From Arctopsyche grandis (taxonomy: Eukaryota > Arthropoda > Insecta > Trichoptera > Hydropsychidae): DNA of 64,000 nt. The DNA lies in the NCBI RefSeq assembly GCF_051622035.1, contig NC_135361.1, positions 30,373,205 to 30,437,204 on the forward strand, given 5' to 3'. Made by a program: the position numbers and the translations under genes. Below, one piece after another: positions 1 to 13,865 of this stretch. Positions within the stretch are counted from its first letter, which is position 1. Every line of letters begins with the position of its first letter. The notes beneath the pieces are model-generated. The model searched no databases. It was not told where the DNA came from and was given only the letters and a program-made list of their open reading frames with translations.

Positions 1-1000
1 AAATAATTTAAATAAGCTACTATCAAGAATATATTTAAATTGTCTTACCTCGTAGAAAAACTGCAATCGTGGAATCGTGAATAAAAACCCTGCTTCGGTG
101 CGTACAACGTCGTGTCCAAAAACTTGATGCTATGAAATGAAATGAAATGATGCGCAACGAAATACAATTTCGATCAATGCTATTTTTACACATTTTTTTA
201 GCTGAAAATAAGCACTGGTCGAAGCATCAAAAATTTTCGGGAACGAATTCATAGAAGCAGCGGCATGCGTGTAAAATCTTAAAATACATATAATAAAATA
301 AACACATACACAAACGATCATTATTTTATATTATAAGATACTAGTGGCCTGTGTGCACAAAAGTTAGATATTCATTTCAAGAATTTGAGATATTCAGTTC
401 AAGGTTCAAAGGTGTGCATGTATATACATATACATACATATATGTAATATAAAGAAAACGTTTGAAACAGATCTGGAAAAAAAAGATTCGCAACATTCAG
501 CTTAGAAATAATGGGTGTTTGGTAGCTTAGTGCAAAGCTTTAAAGGATTGATTTCTCATATCATTTAGAACATTTTGAGCAACGGATACCTCAGTCTTTA
601 GTCTTGCAGTTTTTTTTGTAATTTCATTTCTAAAGATTTTTAGTAAAAACACCAAAATCTCACAGCTAATTGTTAAAACTGCCCAAGTTAGTCGTGGTAT
701 GTTAGTCAATTATTTTTTTATTTTTCTGATGTTTATTCAATCAAATAAAAATGAATACAGCCATCTTTGTCAACAAAAAATATATAAGAAGCACAACAAA
801 TTTTCAAAAATTTGACAAATAGGAAAAATCTGTTATTTTTTTTTGTATTTAAAAAAATAACTGAATTTTTTTAAGAGGTAAAACCTTTTTAGAAACGTGC
901 CTGGTTATTGCCCTTTCTTTTAAGATATCAATCATGCAGATGTCTTGCCAATAATTAGAATTAGGGTGTAAAAACCTAATTGAAGGAGCGATTTTTTTTA
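1..1000. other. intergenic, no gene recognised
   Basis: AT-rich sequence without a convincing coding region. A TACATA-type simple repeat lies near 420-450. Short open frames here have no recognisable motif. Confidence 0.5.
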
Positions 1001-1340
1001 TACGCCTCGAATACTAACCTTTCAAAGCTCCAAATAATACAAAATAAATACCTAAAAATAATTTATAATACACCCATATATACTAACTTGAAAAAACAGC
1101 ATGCCATATATAATATTCCGTTTGTTACAGACATTACTAACAAACTAACCAGTAGATTCTATGACAGAATCACTAATAAATAACGATACTAACACACTTG
1201 TGAAGAGTCTCGGTGATTGCGACAAAATGTCTATACCCTTCAGGTATAAATACATATTACCTAAACACAATTTGCTTTAGATCGTCGTCTTTAGAGATTC
1301 TTTAATTAATATTATGTATTAGATGTATTATGAGCATTTA
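1001..1340 (+). pseudogene. jockey LINE ORF2 C-terminal fragment and start of 3' UTR
   Basis: The translation (for example SNTNLSKLQIIQNKYLKII and FVTDITNKLTSRFYDRITN) closely matches the C-terminus of the intact jockey-like ORF2 at 36544-39234. The DNA matches 38961-39293. It is a 5'-truncated copy: homology begins abruptly near 1001 and an extra base shifts the frame near 1181. The copy resumes at 2781 after an inserted R1-like element. A degenerate direct repeat, AGCGA(T/C)TTTTTT at 987-998 and 2998-3009, is the likely target duplication of the whole jockey copy. Confidence 0.85.
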
Positions 1341-1341
1341 T

Positions 1342-2233
1342 TTAGGTGTTGTTTTCGATGTCGGGCTTACATTCAATGGTCATATTGGGAAAGCATAAAA
1401 TAAAGCTAAGGTTTCCTTTGGTCGTATTGGTCGCCTTTGCGGTCGCTCTTGGGGTTTGGGTTTCCAAGAAAAACGCTTGGTATACGATGCTGTGTTTGTG
1501 AACTCTTTGACGTATGCATTTAGCATTTGGGGTCATCGTGTCGAATTAAAGACGGTCCGTCGTACATACATTAAATAGTGGTCAGCGTTTTCCTCTGATC
1601 GCTCTTACCCAGGCTTATCGCACTGCGTCTACTGACTCACTACAGATTCTTGCCGGTACATTGCCACTTGACTTGGTCGTCCAAATAAGAGCTGCTCGAG
1701 AAAAACTTCGTGGTGTGTTAGATGCTTCCGTCTCAGGCGTCCTTTTCCGTGCTCCTAATCAGTCACAGTGCGATGATCCTCGATTCTGGCAAAGTTTGAA
1801 GTCTGTTATTTTAAATTGTGCTATTTCGGCTTGGCAACTTAGATGGGGTTGTTCCTCTAAAGGTAGACAAACCTATTTGTTTTTTCCGAGGGTCACTTCG
1901 CGCCTTGAGCGTGGTTGGCTGTCGCCTAGTTTTTGGACCAGTCAATTTTTTACTGGTCATGGCCACTTTAACGGCAAGCTCGCATCTATGGGCTTGGTAT
2001 CTGAATCCTTTTGTCCGTGTTCTTTTCCGGAGCAGGATGCAGATCATATTCTGTGGTCCTGTCCTGGGCTGGAGGCTGAGAGGAGGGTTCTGCTGGACAG
2101 CGTCAGGGGTTCTCTCATTGGCCCCCTACATCATGGGGATCTAATAATGAGTAAAGCATCGTTTAGAGCTTTCGAAAAGTTCGCGGAATGCTTTGGGAAG
2201 CTGTGTTCCCCTGGATGCTACTACTCCACTTAA
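1342..2233 (+). pseudogene. R1-like reverse transcriptase C-terminal remnant
   Basis: The reading begins LGVVFDVGLTFNGHI, a typical post-thumb motif of LINE reverse transcriptases. It contains stops and a frameshift up to about 1575. From there it is open through NSGQRFPLIALTQAYRT to the stop at 2231-2233. Near the end lies a Cys/His cluster (CPCSFPEQDADHILWSCP), the zinc-knuckle-like C-terminus usual for R1-type elements. The endonuclease and RT palm are absent, so it cannot be functional. Confidence 0.8.
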
Positions 2234-2288
2234 TTGCAAAAGCATTTATGTGTTGATTTATTATTATTATTTTTTTTTTATATTGTAT

Positions 2289-2366
2289 TCTGTGAATGTG
2301 TGTGTGTGTGAGTGTGCGTTTGCTTTTTAGGTGAGTGTATGTATTTGTGGTTTATGCGTGTGTGTA

Positions 2367-2397
<31 letters not shown>

Positions 2398-2463
2398 ATA
2401 TATATGTGTGTGTGTGTATGTGTGTGTGTGTATGTGTGTGTGTGTGTGTGTGTGCTTGCGTGC
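2289..2463. repeat. (GT)n microsatellite
   Basis: Long, slightly interrupted TG/TGTATG run in the 3' UTR of the R1-like element. It produces spurious Cys-Val and Thr-His open frames on the two strands. Confidence 0.95.
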
Positions 2464-2780
2464 TTATGCACGCATAATCATGCGTACATGTATGTTTACT
2501 TGAGGTGTGCGTGCATTCGCACGGCACATCTCAGGTTTTGTTTCCTACCACATGCGCGCTTTATGTGTTCATGCGTTGTTGTTAATTTTGTACTTGGTTA
2601 TGTACAGTGTGGTTTTTTTATTAGAACAGTGATGTGCGGTTGTTCTTATGCGATATTCATGAACAACCGTCTCGTTCTCCGACGAAAGGGTCTCTTGGAC
2701 TGTATTCGTCGGGGGGGGTGGTGGCCTCATGTTGAGGGCTTTAAGGGTCAAATTCCGTGACCTTTAAAACGGGCTAAGAA

Positions 2781-2997
2781 ATGAGCATTTATAAGAATTG
2801 TAAATAGGTTTTTGAGCTCTTTTTCCTATTATGCCGTACATTAACATTAGAATAATATAATACTATGATTACTAACAAAATTAAATTAAAATTGTAAAAT
2901 AGAAAATGATCAGTAGATCAGTATCTATTAAAATATATATAAGATGTATTGTGAACATAATTCAGTAATAATAAAAAGCATTTAAAAATCAAAAACA
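2781..2997 (+). mobile_element. jockey 3' UTR, distal part of the interrupted copy
   Basis: Resumes the jockey 3' end from GAGCATTTATAAG to the terminal CATTTAAAAATCAAAAA. It matches 39288-39500 and the short copies elsewhere in the window. Common landmarks are GTTTTTGAGCTCTTTTTCC, GATCAGTAGATCAGTA and AATAATAAAAAGCATTT. Confidence 0.9.
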
Positions 2998-3346
2998 AGC
3001 GACTTTTTTAACTTCTAATGTCAAATAAAACAAAAAAATTGTTAAAATTATTTATTGTTTATGTTCAAATGCTATTTCTAATACACGATAGAGTCCTTTG
3101 TTTCACTCCCGTGGTGGTAATTTTGAATTTCATTGTGAAGTTAAGAAGATACTGCCAATACTATGTACATACATATGTACATATGTATGTACCTCTATAG
3201 TTATACCTACACCTTCACCAATTCCAGCACTCCAGTGTTCCCACCACCATTATCTCTATTATCGTTGTCTCTATCATCTGCTGCTTGGATATTGCTGATG
3301 ACCACTTAAAAGCTGTCTCCGTTAAAAAATCTATTCATATATTCGA
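2998..3346. other. intergenic, no gene recognised
   Basis: AT-rich, with a TACATATGTACATATG simple repeat near 3165-3190. No motif-bearing ORF. Confidence 0.5.
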
Positions 3347-3780
3347 GCCAGCAGCATGTCTCGGTGCTTGGGCTTTTTCCTATCACCGAGAGGCGCCGGG
3401 TTCGATCCCATGGGTTGACCTCGATTGAAAACAATTAATTCTGTGTATATATGTGATGCTGCTGGTCAGACTTAGATATTTGTTACTCCAGGTCGATCGT
3501 TACCTATCAGAGTTTGCCAATTTTTCTGATTTCATTGTTGAAATGGTTCCTCAATTATATTGGGTAAAAACCTTCCTACCTACTATGTCACCACTATTTG
3601 AGTATGATTAATGTAATGTAAGTTAGAATTCATAGGTGTCTCGTTAATTTAGAGTTTTCAGTGTCTCGTAATTCAGCGACTTGGGTAATAAAAAATGCTG
3701 CATTATTTATAATTGGCCAGGAAGGCGCATTGGGGTTTACCTGTTAGGCCTTCCTGGTATATATGTATGTATATAATGAA
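3347..3780 (+). mobile_element. tRNA-derived SINE, tail type 1
   Basis: The head starts CCAGCAGCATG and carries a B-box-like GGTTCGATCCC near 3399. The family body follows: ATCGTTACCTATCAGAG, TTTGCCAATTTTTCTGATTT and a GGTTCC motif. The tail is GGCCAGGAAGGCGCATTGGG...CTGTTAGGCCTTCCTGG, which can form a hairpin, followed by TATATGTATG repeats. The same body recurs at about ten sites in the window. Confidence 0.75.
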
Positions 3781-4234
3781 CTCGGGTCAGAGAATATATA
3801 TGTATATGGAGGAAGTTGGGATGGAGTGATCAGAGCATCACAGTAGAATCACTCTCGCCTAAGGGTAGTCATACTTCAGAGAAATGTTATAATAATAGAA
3901 GTGGCTTTAGTCATCATATTGTTGTGAGTGAGGAATGTCCACAGACCTTTTCAAATAATTTTAGCGTTAGTTGTATTTGATGCTTGGTGCTCGACGTATG
4001 TCCGATGAAAACTTCTCTGTTTTTTAAAAACTTCTGTTAAAAATTGCACAATGCATTCAAAAACACACAATAAACAACATGGGATACATTTTTATAAGTA
4101 AATTGGTCATTTAAGTAACATATTATTCAATTAACAATTACAATTAAAAGTGTAAATAGTTTTTCTATTTTAATATGCGCTTTGTATTTTCCTCCAAATG
4201 AATCTCATATAATAAATTTATTTTTTTTTCAAAC
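3781..4234. other. intergenic, no gene recognised
   Basis: AT-rich, no recognisable coding or structured element. Confidence 0.4.
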
Positions 4235-4417
4235 TTGCAAAATAACTTAAATGTTTTGGCTCGCAGGAGGGTTATGATCTTGGGTGACTTTAATTCTAAG
4301 AGTTTGAGTTATGTTCCCAATTACTTAATTTTTATGTCCAAATTATTAAATATGAATCAATTCAACTCTGCAACTAATTGTAATGATAATTTATTAGATT
4401 TAATTTTCACTAATTAA
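4235..4417 (+). pseudogene. LINE endonuclease remnant
   Basis: The translation holds VMILGDFNSKS, the conserved GDFN of APE-type LINE endonucleases. It ends with NLLDLIFTN, matching the usual LDLVLSN region about 60-90 residues later, so the segment is an internally shortened piece of endonuclease. It could belong to the same LINE type as the 3' tail at 5704-5782 or the LINE at 61195. It lacks a reverse transcriptase. Confidence 0.6.
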
Positions 4418-4445
4418 AATTTTATTTCTTGCAATATATCTAGAA

Positions 4446-4520
4446 CAGTGGTTCTCACGTGAAATTTTACTGTGGCCTCATAAATGACACTATGGAAACG
4501 TCTGTTGGCCGCACCAAATT
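4446..4520 (+). mobile_element. possible hAT terminal remnant
   Basis: CAGTGGTTCTCA at 4446 is the classic start of many hAT terminal inverted repeats. The following GTTGGCCGCACCAAATTTCGC also fits hAT ends. No matching opposite end or 8-bp duplication was found, so this is a relic at best. Confidence 0.35.
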
Positions 4521-5700
4521 TCGCTTTTATTGTGATTAATTAAATTAAAGCCAAATTTTCTTTACTAAAAAATTGATCAATTTATAGGTAAGTTCATTTA
4601 ATAAAACACATTTGAAAATCTTAGTACATATCTATTTATTTCAAAATAATTCAAATGGAAATTCCTCAATACTCCATTCATTTAATACGAGCCACGTGGC
4701 TGCTTATAAATTTACATCTGTCAGCTGGTTTCGATATTTATTTTTGTGAAGTGCAATACACTGAATTATCGTTAACAGTATACAGTTGTAGGAAACATCG
4801 ACAATATTAATAAAGCAATTGTTACCAATTCTTTGAATTGAACTTGATATTATTAAAATGGTATAACGTGTATGACGTATAACGTGATATTATTAAAATG
4901 GTCTTCAAGTACTTGGTCATGACTCATTTCCAATAACGCATATTTAACGTTAGCCCAGTTTATTAAATTGAATACTGAAAATTATGTTAATCTCGTTTGT
5001 TTTCCTGTGAAATTTTCATTTGTCATCATCTGAAAAGGGGAAATTACGAACGAAAGAGTTTTAAAAAAATTCAATTCTTCGAACCTTTTATCAATTTCCA
5101 GATTTAGAAATTGAAAATTATTTGCAGCTTTTATTTTAATTTCGATGTTGTGTCCGTAATTTTATCTATTAAATCGCTAAAAGAAGCCTTTAAAAGCTTC
5201 AACGTGTTATTTCGGTTGGAAAAAACACAAAAGTAATGGCAAAAGTTAACTGTTATCCAACTACTATTCGCATTCTTAGAGCGCAAAATCGATAACTCTT
5301 CAATATATTTAAATTGGGTTATGAAACAGTTTCAGACCACCTTCCTAACTTAATAAAACAATAGGAACTTACAACCCAAAAACAGATAACCATTACATGT
5401 TTCATAATTCATGTTTTTTAATCTACTCTCTTCCATTTGGGCCTCACTGTGATTTTATTTTTTATTTATATTTTATTTTACTTTTACTTTTTCTTTCTCT
5501 TTATGTACATTTTTATGTACTATTTTTCTTTTGTTCAATATGAAACTAAGAATGGGATTGGTGGATTTTATTTTTGATTTTTACACCTTTATTCATTTCT
5601 TTTTCTTATGTATTATTTTTCTATTGTTACTTATCATGTTTTTCTGCTTTTGCTTTTTTCTTTTTATTTTACTTATTTCATCTTTTGTTTTTCTTTATCA
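4521..5700. other. decayed AT-rich sequence
   Basis: Many stops in all frames. It may contain decayed hAT or LINE sequence between the terminal-like motif at 4446 and the LINE tail at 5704, but no motif is clear enough to name. Confidence 0.35.
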
Positions 5701-5703
5701 AAT

Positions 5704-5782
5704 GTAAGCCATTGTGGCGCATTAGGTTCTTCCTGTAATGCCACAATGGTCCAAAACTATAAATAAATAAATCATTGCATTT
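5704..5782 (+). mobile_element. LINE 3' end with hairpin and (AAAT)n tail
   Basis: GCCATTGTGGCGCATTAGG, a short loop and CCTGTAATGCCACAATGG form a stem, followed by TAAATAAATAAATC. A terminal stem plus a short tandem A-rich tail is typical of jockey/CR1-like LINE 3' ends. Confidence 0.6.
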
Positions 5783-8494
<2,712 letters not shown>

Positions 8495-9312
8495 TTTAAG
8501 ATAGTCGATGAATATTATACCATGCGCATCCCAAAATACTGATGCAATAACCTTGTCAGCCGACTTTTGCGTCTTTCCACGCTTTGGAGTCACTTTATCA
8601 CGTGCAGTCCACTCGGCTGACTGTCGATTGGACTCCGGTGTGAAATGATGGAACCATGTTTCATCCATTGTCACATATCGACGCAAAAATTCGGGTTTAT
8701 TACAATTGAACAGCTCCAAACACTGCTCAGAATCATCAATTCGTTGTTGTTTTTGGTCGATTGTGAGATCGCGCGGCACCCACTTTGAACAGAGCTTTCG
8801 CATACCCAAATATTCATTCACGATATGTCCAACACGTTCCTTTGATATCTTTAAGGTCTCAGCTATCTCAATCAATTTCACTTAACGGTTATCCAAAATT
8901 ATTTTGTGGACTTTTTTGATGTTTTCGTCGGTAACAGCCTCTTTGGGGCGTCCACTGCGTGCATCGTCCTCGGTTCTCATTTCGCCTCGTTTAAACTTAA
9001 CAAACCACTTTTCAACGGTTGATTTTCCTGGTCCAAGGTCCGAATAATGTTTATCAAGCCAAACCTTGGCTTCAATAGTATTTTTCTTCGCCGACAAACA
9101 ATGCTTTTTTAACACACGAAATTCCTTTTTATCCATTTTTTCAAACTAATAAAAGTTGCTTCACTCAAAATGCTATAACTCACAAACTAATAGTACGACA
9201 GCTGTCAAATCTATACACGTGTCTTTTTAAGGTTAGGGCTAACTAAAAATCATATGGATTTAATACTAGTAGCGCTATCTATGTGTCAGCCTACGAACTT
9301 TTCAGCCCACCT
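8495..9312 (-). pseudogene. mariner transposase, N-terminal two thirds
   Basis: On the - strand the coding part starts at 9136 with MDKKEFRVLKKHCLSAKKN. It has the helix-turn-helix region (KSTVEKWFVKFKRGE, ARSGRPKEA) and continues to the catalytic-core segment YVTMDETWFHHFTPESN, which holds the first Asp. A nonsense codon at 8882-8884 splits it into 84- and 140-codon frames. It ends at GIIFIDYLK near 8495, where a SINE/(TA)n block abuts. The mariner 5' end, AGGTGGGCTGAAAAGTTCGT, reads leftward from 9312. The C-terminal part lies at 17265-17497 in the opposite orientation. Confidence 0.92.
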
Positions 9313-9344
9313 AAAATAGATGTGAAACTCAGACATTGAACACC

Positions 9345-9545
9345 AAGATGCTACACAAAATCCAATGCACTCAAAGAAGTATGTTCAACATCAACGCTGT
9401 ATGTTCGGCATAACGAGGAAAGACAGGAAGCGGTACACGTGGGTGAGAAGTATGACAAAGGTAGTGGACATGGTGGATAGAGTGAAGAGATTGAAATAGA
9501 AATGGGCGGGCCACGTGGCAAGAAAAATGAACGAAAGGTGGACAT
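9345..9545 (+). pseudogene. LINE (RTE-like) ORF C-terminal fragment
   Basis: One frame reads FGITRKDRKRYTWVRSMTKVVD, then a stop, then KWAGHVARKMNERWT. This is the familiar C-terminal tail of RTE-type endonuclease/reverse-transcriptase ORFs. The piece is short, broken and without flanking RT. Confidence 0.7.
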
Positions 9546-9595
9546 TAGAAATTTAATAAAATCACATTGATTCCGACTTCGAGGATGGTGTTTAA

Positions 9596-10019
9596 GTTTT
9601 ACAAAATCTTGGCGAAGCATTAGAAAACTTGGACGAGTATTATGAAGCAAAAGAGTTGTATGAAAAGGTGTTGAAAATTGTTGAAACTAAATATGGTCCT
9701 AATCATATTAAAACAGTGTCAGCTTTAAGATATATGTCAAATATTTACTTAAAATTAGGCAATAGGAAAGAAGCATTGGAGTTCATAGAAAAATCAAAAA
9801 CAGCGGTAAAAAATTTTGACGTAAACGAAAATATGAAAGCCGCTCAAGAACAACGAAATGTAGGTCTTGTATTTCTAAGATTAGAACTACATGAAAGTGC
9901 GAATGTGTGAATAAAAGACGTAATAGTAATTTACGAACGTATATTCGGCCATGAACATATTGAAACAGGCTATGTTTTAAATTATGTAGCAAATATTTAC
10001 AACAAATTAAAAAAATTCG
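9596..10019 (+). pseudogene. TPR (kinesin-light-chain-like) pseudogene, 5' part
   Basis: The frame encodes consecutive about 40-residue tetratricopeptide repeats. Examples are EALENLDEYYEAKELYEKVL, TVSALRYMSNIYLKLGNRKE and YVLNYVANIYNKLKKF, with GPNH and GHEH linkers like those of kinesin-light-chain/nephrocystin-type TPR proteins. Stops at 9593 and 9908 interrupt it, so it is not expressed as a whole. It ends inside the last TPR where a non-autonomous DNA element begins. The same repeat resumes at 11783. The upstream end abuts the RTE fragment, so the protein's N-terminus is missing. Cellular role is unknown; TPRs mediate protein binding. Confidence 0.7.
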
Positions 10020-10269
10020 GGTGTGACCAACCCATGACTTTATCTATGTATTTGAGGAATATAAGAAGGTTACAAAACAAAATTCGATATTGAACTGATG
10101 ACTATGATAGCGATACAAATTGAGCGCAAATGTATGGAAACTTGCACAAAACAAAAGTTCTACTTCCGGTTGTCTGATTGTATTCAAATTTTTTTTATTA
10201 CTAAAAATCACTATCAGTATCATACTCATTAAATATCAAGAAAATAAAAATAATTTTAAAGGTCAAAAT

Positions 10270-11060
10270 AAAATATTGAAATATTGTTTTAAAAAAAAAT
10301 ACTACTACCGGTTTACGAATTCTGACCAAAACCCTACCAGCTCTAAGTTAGTACATAAAGGATAGAAATATAAATTTTCAGCTTAATATGTTCAGGGGTG
10401 TGGACAGAGTAGTGGGCACAACATTTTTGACCTTTCTAAGAGGAAAAAATCCCACTTCCGGTTTATTAAATTAAGTGATTTTTTTTTTATTTTTGCTTAA
10501 AATTACTATTTTTATTATACACAATAAATATCAAGAAGCTTAAAACAATTTAAAAGGTCAAAATAAAATAATTGAAAAATAATGAATTATTGTTTTAAAA
10601 AAAAATACTACTACCGGTTTACGAATTCTGACCAAAACCCTACCAGCTCTAAGTTAGTACATAAAGGATAGAAATATAAATTTTCAGCTTAATACGTTCA
10701 GGGGTGTGGACAGAGTAGTGAGCACAACATTTTTGACCTTTCTACGAGGAAAAAATCCCACTTCCGGTTCAATTAATTAAGTGATTTTTTTTATTTTTAC
10801 TTAAAATTACTATTTTTATTATACACAATAAATATCAAGAAGCTTAAAACAATTTAAAAGGTCAAAATAAAATAATGAAATATTGTTTTAAAAAAAAATA
10901 CTACTTCCGGTTTACGAATTCTGACCAAAACCCTACCAGCTCTAAGTTTGTACATAAAGGATAGAAATATAAATTTTCAGCTTAATACGTTTAGGGGTGT
11001 GGACAGAGTAGTGGGCACAACATTTTCGACCTTTCTAAGAGAAAAAAATCCCACTTCCGG
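10270..11060 (+). repeat. tandem about 300-bp repeat units
   Basis: The string ACTACTACCGGTTTACG (third copy ACTACTTCCGGTTTACG) begins at about 10301, 10607 and 10900, giving periods near 306 and 293. Each unit also carries GTGTGGACAGAGTAGTG and a later CCCACTTCCGGTT. They are high-identity direct repeats inside the element above. Confidence 0.9.
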
Positions 11061-11587
11061 TTTATAAAATATAAAAAAAAAAATTATTTTCATCAAATTG
11101 ATACAAGAATTATACTTGAATTTTTTTGTGACGAACACACATGTTTAAGGGGTCGAAAAAAATAGTGGAAGAAAAATCGAACAAGAGTAAACTGCTACTT
11201 CCGGTTGACGGATGCTAACTAAATTTTATAATTAACTTGGTATTAAACTTAAACTTCTAGATATGAAATTTCAGTTCAATAAATTTCTGAAAAAAACATT
11301 AAAAACTTCGATTCTCTAGAGTAAAAGTACTACTTCCGGTTTAGATAGAAACATTTAAAAAATATAAGGTTATAAAAATTATTATTTGTATCATATTTAA
11401 AAAAAATTCAGTCCGATTCAGTTAGTGGTTTGGGAGATAATTGAATTCAAAAACCTATAAGGCGAGGTACCATTTCCGGTCAACTTAAAAATTTGAAAAA
11501 AATTTACATCATGTCGATAAGAATTTCAGTAACCGATACTAAGTTTCAGTTCGATAGGACTAACGGTGATAAAAATATCCCCAAAAT

Positions 11588-11645
11588 ACACACCCACACA
11601 GACACACACACAGGCACACACACAGACACACACACACACACACAT
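11588..11645. repeat. (CA)n microsatellite
   Basis: CA-rich tract with AGACACAC and GGCACACA interruptions inside the CTTCCGGT element. The inverted-repeat arm begins in or near it, and its counterpart is at 17195-17265. Confidence 0.9.
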
Positions 11646-11782
11646 TTTTTCTAGATCATGAAAACGTGATCAGTGATCGATTCTGAGTTCGAATCAGTCA
11701 AAATCTCGAGTTCGAATTTTCGCATGATCACAAAACTTCATCTATTGTTACTACGTACATAGATAAAGTAAAAATATCAAGA

Positions 11783-12095
11783 CGCAATAGCGTGTCACAA
11801 AAGAGTGAAAACAATATTTGAAAAAAGTTACGGTGGCGACAATTGGGAAACAATTCACATTTTAACATTTTATGCAATAACTTGTATAGATATGGATGAT
11901 TTCTCAACTGGAGAAAATATTCTAAATATACTGTTGCCAGTAGTAAAATGTAACTATAAGGACGATTACTTGAAAACGGTAAGATTTTTGGTTCAATTCT
12001 GTCTTCTTAAAATAACGATGTCAAAAAACGACGAAGCAAAAGTGCTCGTCGAAGAAGCGCTTAGTGCCATGGAAAATGTGACCAATTCCGATTGA
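11783..12095 (+). pseudogene. TPR pseudogene, 3' part
   Basis: The frame resumes DAIACHKRVKTIFEKSYGG, which completes the TPR left unfinished at 10019. It continues with WETIHILTFYAITCIDMDDF and LLKITMSKNDEAKVLVEEAL to a stop at 12093. Continuity of the TPR helix pattern across the DNA element shows the element inserted into a once continuous coding sequence. This half has no internal stop. An inverted, more damaged copy is at 16763-17058. Confidence 0.7.
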
Positions 12096-13244
12096 CTGGA
12101 TTCCCAATCTTTGCGTTATTTCATAATAATTTGTATTAAGTAACTGATATTTGAACCAATAAAATTAATGAAAGACAAAGATTTGCTAAGATTCTACGGA
12201 ATTATTCACAACAAATTACTAGCCAATTAAAGTCAATTCATCTTGTTCAATTTTACCGTTCTAATGGCAATCTGCAATTTGCAATATGCTTCGTGAGCTG
12301 TTCTTCTTTTACATTTTAGAAATTACATATTTTGCAATATCTGAACTCCAATGACAATGGAATTTATATCTCAATAAAGTAGTGTCATTTGATTTAGAAA
12401 AATACAAGTGGTATAAAATATACCTATATTATGGAACTGATAGTATACGATTATAAATTAATTTCAATATTGCTATAACTAGTATATTTAATTCGTAAAT
12501 AAGACGTTGTTTTCAATATTTTTTATTGTTTATTGTATACTATAATAGTTGTTTAACCCGGCTTCGCTTAGTATTTGTAATATAAACATGGCGAATCTAA
12601 TAGTAAATATTCATTTGTTTTTTCCTTAAATTTATTTGAATCGAAAAAAAAATCGAATCGAAACTTTGTTTTGTTTTCGATATTCCCAATCAAAAATACT
12701 TATATACTTACATATATACAAAGTCTTTTTCGAAATTATATATAAGATAATTGTTTATATGTATTGTTCATATATAATTGTTTATATTTATGTATATTAT
12801 ATATTTTATATTTTAGCTTAAAGCACATGATATAATCGTATTATAGGTACATGAAATAATCCATGTACCTATAATACGTTAGCAAATGTAAATTTAAATG
12901 TTATTATAATCAGTTCTATGTTTATATTTAGGGGTATTTTAAGTTGATATGTTCCATATTACATATATGTTAAGTAACTTGAATGAAATATTATTATATA
13001 CATATGCATAAAGTTTTGATTATATATTTATTCATTGTTAAAAACAATGTGATTAAATAATATTATTAATTAAAAAATTAATCATGGAATAATCGAGTAT
13101 TGTTGTACTATATATACATATATTATGTATGTACGTGTAATATTAATTTACTTCATATTATGAATATAGATTAATTGCTTTGGATTGGAATAAGAATGGA
13201 TCTTAAGATATCGGTATGTAATATATTATTCTAAATTATAATTA
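12096..13244. other. AT-rich distal part of the inverted-repeat arm
   Basis: No ORF with recognisable motif. The stretch near 12545-12720 is shared with the interior of the element at 33754-34556 (CGCCATGTTTA...AAGCCGGGTTAAA...). A local perfect inverted repeat, GGTACATGAAATAATCC and its complement, lies at about 12845-12875. Confidence 0.6.
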
Positions 13245-13858
<614 letters not shown>

Positions 13859-13865
13859 ATAAAAT

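Larger units (their letters stand above)
1342..2780 (+). mobile_element. R1-like non-LTR retrotransposon, 5'-truncated, nested in a jockey 3' UTR
   Basis: This segment interrupts the jockey 3' UTR exactly. The 12-bp string ATGAGCATTTAT ends at 1341 and occurs again at 2781-2792, where the jockey sequence resumes. The insert starts inside a reverse-transcriptase C-terminal region, carries the coding remnant to 2233, then about 550 bp of 3' UTR with a (GT)n tract. It has no poly(A) tail; the 3' end reads GGGCTAAGAA. The protein resembles R1/I-group LINEs. Clade is inferred from the style of the C-terminal region, not from a search. Confidence 0.8.
10020..11782 (+). mobile_element. non-autonomous DNA element with CTTCCGGT repeats
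   Basis: The ends form a short imperfect inverted repeat: GACTTTATCTATGTA near 10034 and TACATAGATAAAGTA near 11756. It interrupts a TPR coding frame. Inside are three tandem units of about 300 bp, about ten CTTCCGGT-like motifs and a CA-rich tract. There is no transposase. Related fragments occur at 32900-33190, 46045-46250 (-), 46340-46680 and 49060-49800 (-), which supports a dispersed family. The exact class is undetermined. Confidence 0.7.
11585..13244 (+). repeat. left arm of a long inverted repeat
   Basis: This arm reads, in reverse complement, as 15553-17264. Landmarks shared by both arms are TCTAGATCATGAAAACGTGA, the TPR fragment, CGAAGCCGGGTTAAACAAC and TGGATCTTAAGATATCGGTA. Small indels exist, including an 8-bp loss in the TPR region and a roughly 45-bp insertion in the right arm. 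The arms are therefore similar but not identical. Confidence 0.93.

Noticed and set aside
2312..2760. Cys-Val-rich and Thr-His-rich open frames
   Set aside because: They read through a (GT)n tract in the R1-like 3' UTR.
3165..3192. Short repeated blocks such as TACATATGTACATA across the window
   Set aside because: Considered as a CRISPR-like or regulatory array; they are scattered simple repeats without spacers and this is eukaryotic DNA.
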